From Flavobacterium psychrophilum (GTDB lineage Bacteria; Bacteroidota; Bacteroidia; Flavobacteriales; Flavobacteriaceae), in the NCBI GenBank assembly GCA_945907225.1, contig CAMDSN010000004.1:1-25339 (forward strand): 25,339 nucleotides of DNA, written 5' to 3'. Of this stretch, positions 14,517 through 25,086 are shown piece by piece. The stretch's first letter is position 1; each line of letters opens with the position of its first letter. The position numbers and the translations under genes were made by a program. The notes under the pieces were generated by a model, which did not search any database, had not been told where the DNA came from, and worked only from the letters and a program-made list of their open reading frames with translations.

Positions 14517-16441
14517 TTTACAAATTTTTGAATTAAAATTTCTAATGCAATAAATAAAAGGGCTAGTATTACTAACCATTTCCATATTTGAGTGTCGGTT
14601 CTATCAATTTGAATAGAATTGAAAACGGATTCGATGTCGTTTATTTCTTTAAAATCTCCAATAGCACCAGGGTTAGCTAATTCCAAATTACTTTCACTTC
14701 GGTTATAATTAAAACTAATGTTTTTGATCACAGTTTTACCATTTATTATTTCAAAATTTCCGGCTTCTATAGGATTTTCATTGAATGTCATTTTGACTTT
14801 ATTATTCAATATTTGTTGCACAGGGATAAAACTTTCAACATTATTTTTTACAGTTACTATTTCATCTTTAGACAATAATGCATCAACAACAAAAGGCAGA
14901 CTTAAACCAATGGTAAAGGCATTAATTCCCGAATTTTGACTACTTTGTCCCATGTTGTAAAATGTTGGTACAATAAGAGGAGAGTTGATAAAATTGCTAT
15001 TATTTTTATTAATAGGTGCTGCAAAAACATAGATTGATGATAACTCATTTGATAGAGAAGTTAGAAAGGGGCTTTCGTCTTCGTAACTTAAAATAGACGG
15101 TGAAGCACTGCTAATACCAAAAGATGTTTTTGTGCTTGGGTATTGAAAGTTATCTATCTTTTTTTCAAAAACAGTATTGTATAGAGGATGGTTAAAATTA
15201 ATTTTAGTTACTTTTTTGTCAGACAGAGAATTTGAGGAAAGTTTTAATGATCCAAAATTGTTTAGTAGTGAATTTAATTCAGTGATATTGGAATCTGAGG
15301 CAGGAATGACTACTACATTACCACCTTTTGAATAAAAAGATTTTAACGTTGTTTGAAGTGCTTGCGGAATTGGGTTTACTTCATTTATTATTAATGCATC
15401 TTGTTTTTCTATAAGATTGTAATCCAAATTTGCAAGCTGAAAATGATTATAATTAAATTCGTCTTTAGTAAATATCCTGGATAAAAAAGAACTTTTTTCT
15501 GGATCTCCAATACTGATAACATTTGTAAAACTTGGTTTAGAAATACTAAAATAATAGTTGTTATCATAGGTTAAACCTTTATCTAAAATAGAAACATAAC
15601 CATGAAAATCATCTTTTGGAATGGTAAAATTGATACTTTTAGTTTTTGATTCAAAGTTGATTATAGTTTTAGCCAGTAATTTGTTTCTATTGTATATGGC
15701 AATTGAAATATTCTCAAAATCAGCTTTATTAGCCGATAAATTCACACCAATTTCGTAAAAATTATCAAGTGTTTGTTGGATGTACACACTGTCAATTGAA
15801 ATATTGTTTTTTTGTTCAGCTTCTGGTAGCACAAAATAGACGTTATCTTCTTTTCGAAAACTTTTTGTTTGTTTATTTTCTAATCCAACGGCATCTGTAA
15901 TAACAATAATATCTTTATTGAAAGCTGATTTTCGGGCGTTGACTTTTGCAATTAAATTTTCTAAAACAAACGGGGTTGCACTGTATTTCAGATTTTGCAG
16001 GTCTTTTTGTAATGTTTTTATATCCGTATTCCAATAACTATCTGAATTGGTAATTAACGAAAAGTTTTGAGTCTCTGGGGTGTGTTCCAAAAGGTCCTGA
16101 ATGGTTCTCTTTAAAAGCTCTCCTTTTTTTCCTTTTGCTTGCATGCTGTAGGAATTATCCAAAATAATATACATTTCATTTGAACTTTTTTTACTGTCTT
16201 TTGCTGCATAGTAGGGTTGTGCAAATGCTAAAATTAACAAGGCAAGAAGCAACAAACGAGTAAGGAGTAAAAGCCACTTTTTTAATTTAGCACTTTTACG
16301 AGTTTGTACCGAAAGCTCTTTTAAGAATTGAACATTTGTGAAATATTCTTTTTTGAAACGACGTAACTGAAATAAATGAACCAGAATTGGGATAACCAAT
16401 AAGAATAAGAAATAAAGGATTTCTGGATGTTTAAAATTCAT
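14513..16441 (-). CDS. BatA/vWA-domain membrane protein
   Basis: This 642-residue inner-membrane protein opens with the BatA N-terminal double-membrane module: a segment at about 8-25 (YFLFLLVIPILVHLF), a basic cytoplasmic loop (LRRFKKEYF), and a second segment at about 55-75 ending FAQPYY. A von Willebrand A-like domain follows with a MIDAS-type DNSYSM motif (Asp95, Ser97, Ser99). Later regions contain a putative class-I-amidotransferase-like stretch (FYSKGGNVVVIPASDSN) and a large periplasmic part, then a last membrane helix at about 622-638. Bat proteins were linked to aerotolerance in Bacteroides; the role here is unproven. It shares an ATGA overlap with the dihydroorotase-like gene downstream, so translation of the two is probably coupled. 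The helicase gene lies 87 bases upstream. Confidence 0.85.
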   Translation of the reverse strand: MNFKHPEILYFLFLLVIPILVHLFQLRRFKKEYFTNVQFLKELSVQTRKSAKLKKWLLLLTRLLLLALLILAFAQPYYAAKDSKKSSNEMYIILDNSYSMQAKGKKGELLKRTIQDLLEHTPETQNFSLITNSDSYWNTDIKTLQKDLQNLKYSATPFVLENLIAKVNARKSAFNKDIIVITDAVGLENKQTKSFRKEDNVYFVLPEAEQKNNISIDSVYIQQTLDNFYEIGVNLSANKADFENISIAIYNRNKLLAKTIINFESKTKSINFTIPKDDFHGYVSILDKGLTYDNNYYFSISKPSFTNVISIGDPEKSSFLSRIFTKDEFNYNHFQLANLDYNLIEKQDALIINEVNPIPQALQTTLKSFYSKGGNVVVIPASDSNITELNSLLNNFGSLKLSSNSLSDKKVTKINFNHPLYNTVFEKKIDNFQYPSTKTSFGISSASPSILSYEDESPFLTSLSNELSSIYVFAAPINKNNSNFINSPLIVPTFYNMGQSSQNSGINAFTIGLSLPFVVDALLSKDEIVTVKNNVESFIPVQQILNNKVKMTFNENPIEAGNFEIINGKTVIKNISFNYNRSESNLELANPGAIGDFKEINDIESVFNSIQIDRTDTQIWKWLVILALLFIALEILIQKFVK

Positions 16442-16528
16442 TAATTCTAAAGTTTGTCAAAGATAATATACTTTTTAGTTTTTAGTTACAGATTTTAAAA
16501 ATTTTGCAGGAATTGATTTCCTCTTATT

Positions 16529-17872
16529 TTATTTTTTTTTCTTCTTAGCGGCTCTATTTTTTAAAATATTTCTATTCACCGAACTTGAGGTTTTCTTTTT
16601 CGTTTTTGAAGGTCCGCCTAAATTTACCTTTTTATTTTTTTTGGCTTTTTCATGAAATGAGGCACCTCCTTCAAGTTTGTTGGTTTTTAAAATTATCTTT
16701 AATTTCTTTTTGTCTTTTTCAAATTCCAGTAGTTTATTAACTACTTCAATCGAAGTAGGCATTTCTAGAATTTGTATTTCTTTATTCATGAGCAATTCTG
16801 TTTCAATTTGAATTTCTTGTTCATGTGAGCTAATCAAACTTATTGCAATTCCAGATTTGTCTGCTCTTCCTGTACGGCCAATTCTATGAATATATTGTTC
16901 AGGAATACTTGTAAATTCTACATTTATAACATGCGAAATGTCGGAAATATCTAATCCTCTTGCCATAACATCTGTGGTGACTATTCCTCTAATCTCTCCA
17001 GCTTGAAACGCAGCCATAGTTTGAAGTCTATAGTTTTGGGATTTATTGGAGTGAATAATTCCAAACTGATTGGGATAAAATTCCTCTAGTTTTTCAGCTA
17101 ACAAGTCGGCGGTTTTTTTATTATTAACAAAAAGTAATACACGATCTAACTCGGTATTTCGCAACAATTCTACTATTAGATTTACTTTAGTTAAGAAATT
17201 AGGGACATTGTAGCCAATTTGCTCAATTTTTTCTAATGGCGTGCCCGACTTCTCAAGTGTAATCTCTTCGGGAAAATTAAAATAATCTTCCAGCATGTCA
17301 TCAACTTCATCAGTCATCGTTGCAGAGAAAAGGATATTTTGTCGTTTGTTCTTTAGCATTGAAAGAATAGAAGTAATTTGAGTTCTAAAACCCAAATTTA
17401 GCATCTCGTCAAATTCGTCAATAACTAGTTTTTGAAGACTATCAAAGCGAATAACATTATCAAGGGCTAAGTCCATTACTCGACCAGGGGTGCCTACCAA
17501 CACGTCAATACCTTGATAAACTGACTTTTTTTGTGAATTGATATTAACCCCACCATAAACTCCGAGTGTTCTCACAGACATATATTGAGTTAATTTGTCA
17601 ACTTCAGCCGCAATTTGCACTACCAATTCACGTGTAGGAACTAATATTACAATTCTAGGGGTGTCGGTTGCAACAAATTTCCACTGTTTTAAAATCGGTA
17701 ATAAGTAAGCAAAAGTTTTTCCTGTCCCTGTTTGGGCAATCCCCATTACATCCCGTCCCGACATGATTGCCGAAAATGATTTTTCCTGAATGGGTGTGGG
17801 TTTTGTGAAACCCATTTCATCCAAAGCTTTTTGTAGTGATTTTGGGAGATTAAATTGCGCAAAGGTACTCAT
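16529..17872 (-). CDS. DEAD-box family RNA helicase with DEFD motif II
   Basis: This 447-residue ATP-dependent RNA helicase probably acts in ribosome assembly or RNA decay, like RhlE/CsdA/SrmB relatives. It shows the Q motif (FNLPKSLQKAL...PTPIQ, 7-29), Walker A AQTGTGKT (46-53), PTRELVVQ (79-86), TPGRV (128-132), motif II DEFD at 152-155 instead of DEAD, SAT at 183-185, and the C-terminal RecA domain motifs RGLDIS and HRIGRTGR. The C-terminal tail (about 395-447) is very lysine-rich and low-complexity, typical of an RNA-binding extension. It starts at ATG 17872, 18 bases after a TATCTTTG element. The replacement of alanine by phenylalanine in motif II leaves the catalytic Asp and Glu intact, so activity is expected. 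Confidence 0.92.
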   Translation of the reverse strand: MSTFAQFNLPKSLQKALDEMGFTKPTPIQEKSFSAIMSGRDVMGIAQTGTGKTFAYLLPILKQWKFVATDTPRIVILVPTRELVVQIAAEVDKLTQYMSVRTLGVYGGVNINSQKKSVYQGIDVLVGTPGRVMDLALDNVIRFDSLQKLVIDEFDEMLNLGFRTQITSILSMLKNKRQNILFSATMTDEVDDMLEDYFNFPEEITLEKSGTPLEKIEQIGYNVPNFLTKVNLIVELLRNTELDRVLLFVNNKKTADLLAEKLEEFYPNQFGIIHSNKSQNYRLQTMAAFQAGEIRGIVTTDVMARGLDISDISHVINVEFTSIPEQYIHRIGRTGRADKSGIAISLISSHEQEIQIETELLMNKEIQILEMPTSIEVVNKLLEFEKDKKKLKIILKTNKLEGGASFHEKAKKNKKVNLGGPSKTKKKTSSSVNRNILKNRAAKKKKK

Positions 17873-17889
17873 GTAGATTCTATTTGTGG

Positions 17890-17897
17890 CAAAGATA
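17890..17897 (-). promoter_or_regulatory. -7 promoter element TATCTTTG for the helicase gene
   Basis: A perfect TAnnTTTG match on the - strand ends 18 bases before the helicase ATG, implying a leader of roughly 12 bases. There is no clear -33 TTTG at the expected distance. Confidence 0.4.
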
Positions 17898-18023
17898 GGT
17901 ATTTCGGATTTGGTGAATTATTACTCTTGGTTATCGTAAAATTTATTTCTAGTTTTTCTACATTTACAAAAAAAACGAAGTGGGTTTAACCCTCTAGACG
18001 TAAATCGTATAAAAAATTAATTT

Positions 18024-18824
18024 ATGAGTAAAGTTGTATTGATAACCGGTGGTTCATCTGGAATTGGCAAAGCAATTGGAGAATATTTATATCATAAAGG
18101 TTTTACGGTTTATGGAACTAGTAGAAACCCCGAAAAGTTAGATTCTTTATTTCCGCTAATAAAATTAGATGTTAGGAATTCCGAAAGTATTTCAAATGCA
18201 GTTGCACATATAGTGACATTATCTAATCGGATAGATATTGTAATTAACAACGCAGGAGTGGGGATAACGGGTCCAATTGAGGAGACACCAACAGTAGAAA
18301 TGCGTAATAATTTTGAAACTAATTTTTTTGGTCCAATTGAAGTTATAAAAGCCGTTTTACCTCAAATGCGCAAACAAAAATCTGGATTGATAGTTAATAT
18401 TACTTCCATAGCGGGATATATGGGTCTGCCTTATCGTGGAATTTACTCAGCTTCAAAAGGAGCTCTCGAATTGGTTTCAGAAGCACTTAGTATAGAAGTT
18501 AAATCCTTTGGAATTAAAATTGTTTCTATTGCACCGGGAGAATTTGCTACATCCATCGCCTCACATCGGTACCATGCGCCAATTCTCGATAATTCGGTAT
18601 ATAAAACGGCATACGAAAGTACATTGGGTATGATGAATGATCACATGAATAGTGGCGATGATCCTAATGATTTTGCCAAAGCTGTTTATAAAATAATTCA
18701 ACTTGACACGCCTAAATTACATTATAAAATAGGTGCATTTATTCAAAAGTTTTCAGTTGTTTTAAAACGAATTTTACCAGATAGAATGTATGAGCGTATG
18801 CTCATGAATCACTATAAATTATAG
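18024..18824 (+). CDS. SDR family NAD(P)-dependent oxidoreductase
   Basis: This 266-residue cytoplasmic Rossmann-fold enzyme belongs to the classical short-chain dehydrogenases. The cofactor motif TGGSSGIG lies at 8-15, NNAG at 75-78, the catalytic serine in NITSIAG (Ser128), and YSASKG gives Tyr141 and Lys145. The dinucleotide-binding strand ending in GTSRNPEKL has an arginine after the second beta strand, which favours NADP(H). Length and the long C-terminal part (FAKAVYKII, YKIGAFIQKFSVVLKRILP) match SDRs of the retinol-dehydrogenase/17-beta-HSD-like group often seen in Bacteroidota. The substrate is not predictable. It stands alone between the divergent helicase gene and the transaldolase gene. 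A one-mismatch promoter pair (TTG at 17937-17939 and TACATTTA at 17959-17966) precedes it. Confidence 0.9.
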   Translation: MSKVVLITGGSSGIGKAIGEYLYHKGFTVYGTSRNPEKLDSLFPLIKLDVRNSESISNAVAHIVTLSNRIDIVINNAGVGITGPIEETPTVEMRNNFETNFFGPIEVIKAVLPQMRKQKSGLIVNITSIAGYMGLPYRGIYSASKGALELVSEALSIEVKSFGIKIVSIAPGEFATSIASHRYHAPILDNSVYKTAYESTLGMMNDHMNSGDDPNDFAKAVYKIIQLDTPKLHYKIGAFIQKFSVVLKRILPDRMYERMLMNHYKL

Positions 18825-18920
18825 ATAGTTTCCATTTATTTACTTTGATTAAGCAATGTAATGACTCCCTATTACAATCTCTAGAATTTGTTTTGCAGTA
18901 TAAATAAATTCTTAAAATAT

Positions 18921-18956
18921 TTTGACTGAATTATTTAAATTGAATATGTAACTTTG
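18921..18956 (+). promoter_or_regulatory. Bacteroidota-type promoter (TTTG-N24-TAACTTTG) for the transaldolase gene
   Basis: TTTG at 18921-18924 and a perfect TAACTTTG at 18949-18956 lie upstream of the transaldolase ATG, with the -7 element ending 43 bases before it. The 24-base spacing is slightly long for the class. The leader that follows is A/C-rich. Confidence 0.5.
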
Positions 18957-18999
18957 CATCACTTTATAATAAACACAACAACTAAAAACACTAAAAACA

Positions 19000-19656
19000 A
19001 TGAAATTTTTTATTGACACAGCTAATTTAAATGAAATTAATGAAGCCCAAGCTCTTGGTGTATTGGATGGAGTAACTACAAATCCATCACTAATGGCGAA
19101 AGAGGGTATTACAGGGAAAAATAATATCTTAAAGCATTATGTAGCTATTTGTAATATCGTTGACGGTGATGTAAGCGCTGAAGTTATTTCTATTGATTAC
19201 AATGGTATGATTAAAGAGGGTGAAGAGTTGGCTGATTTACATCCACAAATTGTTGTCAAACTACCAATGACTAAAGAAGGAATAAAAGCTTGTAAATATT
19301 TTTCTGACAAGGGAATTAAAACAAATGTTACCTTGGTTTTCTCTGCGGGTCAGGCTTTATTAGCTGCTAAGGCTGGTGCCACATATGTATCTCCTTTTTT
19401 GGGTAGATTAGATGATATTTCAAATGATGGTTTAGCGCTAATTCAAGAAATACGTGATATATATGATAATTATGCGTTTGAAACTCAAATTTTAGCAGCG
19501 TCTATTCGTCATACTATGCATGTTGTGAATTGTGCGAAAATTGGTGCAGATGTTATGACTGGGCCTTTGTCATCAATAACTGGATTACTTAAACACCCAC
19601 TAACTGATATTGGATTGGCTCAGTTTTTAGCCGATTATGCTAAAGGAAATAGTTAA
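19000..19656 (+). CDS. fsa: Transaldolase of the TalC/fructose-6-phosphate aldolase family
   Basis: This 218-residue TIM-barrel enzyme is the short (type 3B) transaldolase form. [10 protein letters not shown] at the N-terminus, [14 protein letters not shown] at 23-36, [11 protein letters not shown] with the Schiff-base Lys87, [19 protein letters not shown], and [14 protein letters not shown] are all diagnostic. It acts in the non-oxidative pentose phosphate pathway, moving a dihydroxyacetone unit from a ketose to an aldose phosphate. Members are annotated either fructose-6-phosphate aldolase (fsa) or transaldolase (tal); transaldolase activity is more likely for this subfamily, but the distinction cannot be proven by eye. 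It has its own promoter and a clear terminator, so it is a single-gene unit. Confidence 0.93.
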   Translation: MKFFIDTANLNEINEAQALGVLDGVTTNPSLMAKEGITGKNNILKHYVAICNIVDGDVSAEVISIDYNGMIKEGEELADLHPQIVVKLPMTKEGIKACKYFSDKGIKTNVTLVFSAGQALLAAKAGATYVSPFLGRLDDISNDGLALIQEIRDIYDNYAFETQILAASIRHTMHVVNCAKIGADVMTGPLSSITGLLKHPLTDIGLAQFLADYAKGNS

Positions 19657-19662
19657 ATATAG

Positions 19663-19693
19663 AAAAGCATTTATGAGATAAGTGCTTTTTTTT
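19663..19693 (+). terminator. Rho-independent terminator after the transaldolase gene
   Basis: AAAAGCATTT (19663-19672) pairs with AAGTGCTTTT (19680-19689), a 10-base stem with one G-U pair and a 7-base loop, followed by further Ts to 19693. It starts 7 bases after the stop codon. Confidence 0.8.
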
Positions 19694-19743
19694 CTCTATT
19701 CGTCACTAAATAGGTTGATTGAGTTTATTTATGCTATAATTAA

Positions 19744-21153
19744 TTATTTTAGATTAGCTTCAAATTCAGCATCAAAAATATTTGCAAATGCATTTTTAAT
19801 TAGGCCCTTGTTATCTAACACAATGGTTCGGTGTATTTTGTTTATTGCCCATTTATTTTTTATTTTTTCAAAATTTGAGCAATGTAATTCTGTCACAGTA
19901 TTAAAATTATACTTTTCTAGCGTTTTTTTCCAATCTTCTTCACTATCTGTAATGTTGATAGCAACAAAATTATATTGAGGGTATTTGATTTTTAGGTCTA
20001 GTATTTTTGAGTGGGCAGCTTCCAAATGAGAAATCGCATTTTCAGTCCAAAAGAAAAAAACTGTGTTTGGTTTTATTATTTTTTGCATAGGTATCTTATT
20101 CCCATTTACATCAACTAGTGGCACCTCTGGTAACGAATTCCCAATCTTCAACTTTTGGATAGCGTTGCAAAGGGTAGTTATTTCGTTTTTTTCGTTTTTG
20201 TCAGCTGATAGTTTTTTATAGGTTGCTAAGAATGTTGCAGTATTATTAGTGTTTTGATCTTCAAGCAAATAGGTAAAAGCTATATTGTCCAGAATTGTGC
20301 TTTTTACTTTTTCATTTTTTATCAAATCATTAGCAATATTCATTTTATTAATGCTTGTTTTCAACGCTAAGTCATTTCCAGTAAAATGGTTATGATAATT
20401 TATTGTGCCCATGTTATTTAACATATGTGACAAATAAGTTACATAGGGAGCATAATTTGATAATTCTGTATTATTTAAATCTATATTTTTTCTAAAATCA
20501 TAATAGTTTGCGGGTAATTTATCTTTCAAATCTTCGCCTGTTCTAATTTTATGAACTAGGGGATACATCTCTTTTTTAGTATAATAATTGAAATTTAAAA
20601 TAGCCTTTGCAAATACATCAAATTCTTCACTCCACTTAATTTCTTGTTTTTTTGTGTTGTAAAAAACGGTTTCCTTCGAGTAGAACAATTCAATGCCTTT
20701 AGAAAAATCTTTAAAGTTATCGTCAAAATAATCAAACATGTTGTATTTGTCTTTTTCATTTTTAAGATACATTTCCATCAAAAAATTATTCTTTTCGTAT
20801 CCTCTTCCACAATATATGATTGATTCGTCAAACTCTCTAGTATTCAATCTAACTAGTATACTGTCGTTTTTGTCAAAAAAAACATATTGGTATTCCGGTT
20901 CATGTTTGAATGTGTATAATCCGGGAGCCAGAGAGTCAAATTGGGTAAAAAATCTATTTTTCTCGTTAAGTCTTAGGGTGTCAATCACTTTGTTATCTTT
21001 ACAAAAAAGTACAAATTGATTGTTTGGGTTTACTATCTCTCCACCAAAATAAGCAATATGTTCCGTGCTTCTATATTCACTTTTACAAGAACTCAAAAGC
21101 ACCAAAAAAAACAGTAAGGATGTATATCGTTTTATATTTGTAAAATCTAACAT
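19744..21153 (-). CDS. TlpA-like thioredoxin-fold lipoprotein lacking the CxxC motif
   Basis: This 469-residue protein begins with a lipoprotein signal: hydrophobic residues 11-22 and a lipobox LLSSC with Cys23. The N-terminal region (about 30-115) is beta-rich and resembles the DUF4369-type domain found ahead of TlpA domains in Bacteroidota. A long helical middle part (about 120-325) follows. The C-terminal 140 residues (from IGNSLPEVPLVDVNG) match the AhpC/TSA-TlpA thioredoxin fold, including KPNTVFFFW and YPQYNFVAINI strands and a late TIVLDNKG strand. At the place of the FWASWCGPC motif it reads FFWTENAISH: Trp369 is kept and the two cysteines are Ala373 and His376. Thiol-disulfide exchange is therefore not expected; a binding or structural role is inferred. 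It is probably anchored in the outer or inner membrane, facing the periplasm. Confidence 0.82.
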   Translation of the reverse strand: MLDFTNIKRYTSLLFFLVLLSSCKSEYRSTEHIAYFGGEIVNPNNQFVLFCKDNKVIDTLRLNEKNRFFTQFDSLAPGLYTFKHEPEYQYVFFDKNDSILVRLNTREFDESIIYCGRGYEKNNFLMEMYLKNEKDKYNMFDYFDDNFKDFSKGIELFYSKETVFYNTKKQEIKWSEEFDVFAKAILNFNYYTKKEMYPLVHKIRTGEDLKDKLPANYYDFRKNIDLNNTELSNYAPYVTYLSHMLNNMGTINYHNHFTGNDLALKTSINKMNIANDLIKNEKVKSTILDNIAFTYLLEDQNTNNTATFLATYKKLSADKNEKNEITTLCNAIQKLKIGNSLPEVPLVDVNGNKIPMQKIIKPNTVFFFWTENAISHLEAAHSKILDLKIKYPQYNFVAINITDSEEDWKKTLEKYNFNTVTELHCSNFEKIKNKWAINKIHRTIVLDNKGLIKNAFANIFDAEFEANLK

Positions 21154-21171
21154 AACAGTAATTCAAGGAAA

Positions 21172-21179
21172 CAAAAATA
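21172..21179 (-). promoter_or_regulatory. -7 promoter element TATTTTTG for the TlpA-like gene
   Basis: A perfect TAnnTTTG match on the - strand ends 18 bases before the ATG at 21153. No clear -33 element is seen. Confidence 0.38.
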
Positions 21180-21257
21180 TCCCTATATAATTGAATTTAT
21201 TGTTAATCATTAGTTAAATAAAGATTTATAAAATAGGCTTTAAATGATAAACACTAA

Positions 21258-22922
<1,665 letters not shown>

Positions 22923-22938
22923 ACTACATTTCCCTTTT

Positions 22939-25083
22939 TTATTGAATTAAAACTTCAAGAATAGTGATAGCAGCTTCACTAATTTTTGTACCAGGTCCAA
23001 AAACAGCAACGGCACCCGCATCAAAAAGGAATTGATAATCTTGGGAAGGAATTACCCCTCCAACGATTACCATAATATCTTCTCTTTCGTATTTTTTCAG
23101 TTCTTCAATTACTTGTGGAACTAAAGTTTTGTGACCAGCGGCAAGCGATGAAACGCCTAGTATGTGAACATCATTTTCTACCGCTTGTTTTGCAGCCTCT
23201 GCAGGTGTTTGGAAAAGGGGGCCAATATCTACATCAAATCCTAAATCGGCGTAACCCGTTGCTACAACCTTTGCTCCACGATCATGGCCGTCTTGTCCCA
23301 TTTTTGCTATCATGATACGAGGTCTTCGTCCCTCTTTTTTTGCAAATAAGTCGGCTAATTGTTTTGCTTTTTCAAAACTTTGATCGTTTTTTATTTCTTT
23401 GCTATACACGCCACTAAAAGATCTAATTTGTGCTTTATATCTGCCAAAAGAAACTTCAAGGGCGTCGCTAATTTCCCCTAAAGTGGCTCTATTTCTTGCA
23501 GCTTCAATGGCTAAAGATAATAAATTTCCATTTCCGTTTTTGGCACAGGCTGTTAATTTTTCTAGGCTTTCAATTACTTTGTTAGTGTCTCTAATAGCTT
23601 TTATTTTTTTTAACTGATTAATTTGCTGATTTCGTACCATCTCATTGTCTATGTCCAAAATATGCAAAGGATCTTCTTTTTTCAGTCGGTATTTATTTAC
23701 GCCCACAATTACATCCTGATTACTGTCTATTCGGGCTTGTTTTCTCGCTGCAGCTTCTTCAATTCTAAGTTTGGGAATGCCAGCTTCTATTGCTTTGGTC
23801 ATACCACCTAATTCCTCAACTTCTTGTATTAAAGCCCACGCTTTTTGTGTGATTTCTGCTGTTAAAGATTCAACATAATAGCTACCAGCCCATGGGTCAA
23901 CGGTTTTGCAAATTTTAGTTTCCTCCAGCAAATAAATTTGAGTATTACGCGCTATTCGAGCAGAAAAATCGGTTGGTAGCGCAATGGCTTCATCAAGTGC
24001 ATTTGTATGTAAAGATTGAGTCCCTCCAAAAGCGGCTGCAGCGGCTTCAATAGTTGTTCTCGCCACGTTATTAAATGGATCTTGTTCGGTTAAACTCCAG
24101 CCAGAGGTTTGACAATGTGTTCTAAGAGCAAGCGATTTCTCATCTTTTGGAATGAATTCTTTCATTAATTTGGCCCAAAGTAGCCTTCCAGCACGCATTT
24201 TTGCTATTTCCATAAAGTGATTCATACCAATTGCCCAAAAAAAGGAGAGGCGAGGTGCAAATTCATCAATTTTTAAACCTGTTGCTAAGCCAGTTTTAAT
24301 GTATTCAAGACCATTGGCTAATGTATAAGCTAGCTCAATATCAGCTGTAGCACCTGCTTCTTGCATATGATAACCAGAAATAGAAATTGAGTTAAATTTG
24401 GGCATATTTTTACTGCTATACGCAAAGATATCTGCTATAATTTTCATTGAAGGCGCAGGCGGGTAGATATAGGTATTTCGTACCATGAACTCTTTAAGAA
24501 TATCATTTTGTATAGTTCCAGAAAGTTTGTCGGGTGATATACCTTGTTCTTCAGCAGCTACTATATAAAAAGCCATAATAGGTAAGACAGCTCCATTCAT
24601 TGTCATTGAGACCGACATTTCGTTTAACGGAATTTGATCAAAAAGCACTTTCATATCTTCAACGGTGTCTATTGCAACTCCAGCTTTTCCAACGTCACCC
24701 TCAACTCGTTCATGATCTGAATCGTATCCCCGATGTGTAGCTAAATCAAATGCTACGGATAATCCTTTTTGTCCTGAAGCCAAATTTCTTCTATAGAATG
24801 CATTACTCTCTTCTGCTGTAGAAAACCCAGCATATTGACGAATAGTCCAAGGGCGACGCACGTACATAGTTGCATAAGGACCACGAAGATTTGGAGCAAA
24901 GCCTGCTCCAAAACCAATGTGTTCAAGGTTTTCGATGTCCGCTTCCGCATAAGAAGGTTTTAGCTCTATCCCTTCGGCGGTTAGGAAGTTGTGATTAGAC
25001 GGTTGTAGGTTATCGTTTTTTAAACTTTTTCCTTCTCCCTTCTCTCTAATCCTAAATTTTAAATGTTGAATGTTTTTTCTCAT
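22939..25083 (-). CDS. mutB: Methylmalonyl-CoA mutase large (catalytic) subunit
   Basis: This 714-residue adenosylcobalamin enzyme interconverts succinyl-CoA and (R)-methylmalonyl-CoA, linking the TCA cycle with propionate. The N-terminal TIM-barrel domain binds the CoA ester ([20 protein letters not shown] around 69-88, the [16 protein letters not shown] segment near 110, and [12 protein letters not shown] near 235). The C-terminal cobalamin domain shows D-G-H-D-R-G with Asp598, His600 (the lower axial cobalt ligand) and Gly603, followed by the [12 protein letters not shown] and [11 protein letters not shown] strands. Length equals the usual 700-730. The ATG at 25083 lies 3 bases after the stop of the upstream subunit gene, so the two are cotranscribed. 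It may also be annotated scpA. The GTPase chaperone (meaB) and epimerase are not in the window. Confidence 0.95.
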   Translation of the reverse strand: MRKNIQHLKFRIREKGEGKSLKNDNLQPSNHNFLTAEGIELKPSYAEADIENLEHIGFGAGFAPNLRGPYATMYVRRPWTIRQYAGFSTAEESNAFYRRNLASGQKGLSVAFDLATHRGYDSDHERVEGDVGKAGVAIDTVEDMKVLFDQIPLNEMSVSMTMNGAVLPIMAFYIVAAEEQGISPDKLSGTIQNDILKEFMVRNTYIYPPAPSMKIIADIFAYSSKNMPKFNSISISGYHMQEAGATADIELAYTLANGLEYIKTGLATGLKIDEFAPRLSFFWAIGMNHFMEIAKMRAGRLLWAKLMKEFIPKDEKSLALRTHCQTSGWSLTEQDPFNNVARTTIEAAAAAFGGTQSLHTNALDEAIALPTDFSARIARNTQIYLLEETKICKTVDPWAGSYYVESLTAEITQKAWALIQEVEELGGMTKAIEAGIPKLRIEEAAARKQARIDSNQDVIVGVNKYRLKKEDPLHILDIDNEMVRNQQINQLKKIKAIRDTNKVIESLEKLTACAKNGNGNLLSLAIEAARNRATLGEISDALEVSFGRYKAQIRSFSGVYSKEIKNDQSFEKAKQLADLFAKKEGRRPRIMIAKMGQDGHDRGAKVVATGYADLGFDVDIGPLFQTPAEAAKQAVENDVHILGVSSLAAGHKTLVPQVIEELKKYEREDIMVIVGGVIPSQDYQFLFDAGAVAVFGPGTKISEAAITILEVLIQ

Positions 25084-25086
25084 TTT

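Noticed and set aside
14517..14585. Twenty-three-residue N-terminal extension of the dihydroorotase-like protein
   Set aside because: It lies wholly within the 3' end of the BatA-type gene in another frame; the ATGA overlap at 14513-14516 is the natural start.
18857..18876. Hairpin TGTAAT/ATTACA after the SDR gene
   Set aside because: Only six A/T-rich pairs and no following T run, so it is too weak to call a terminator.
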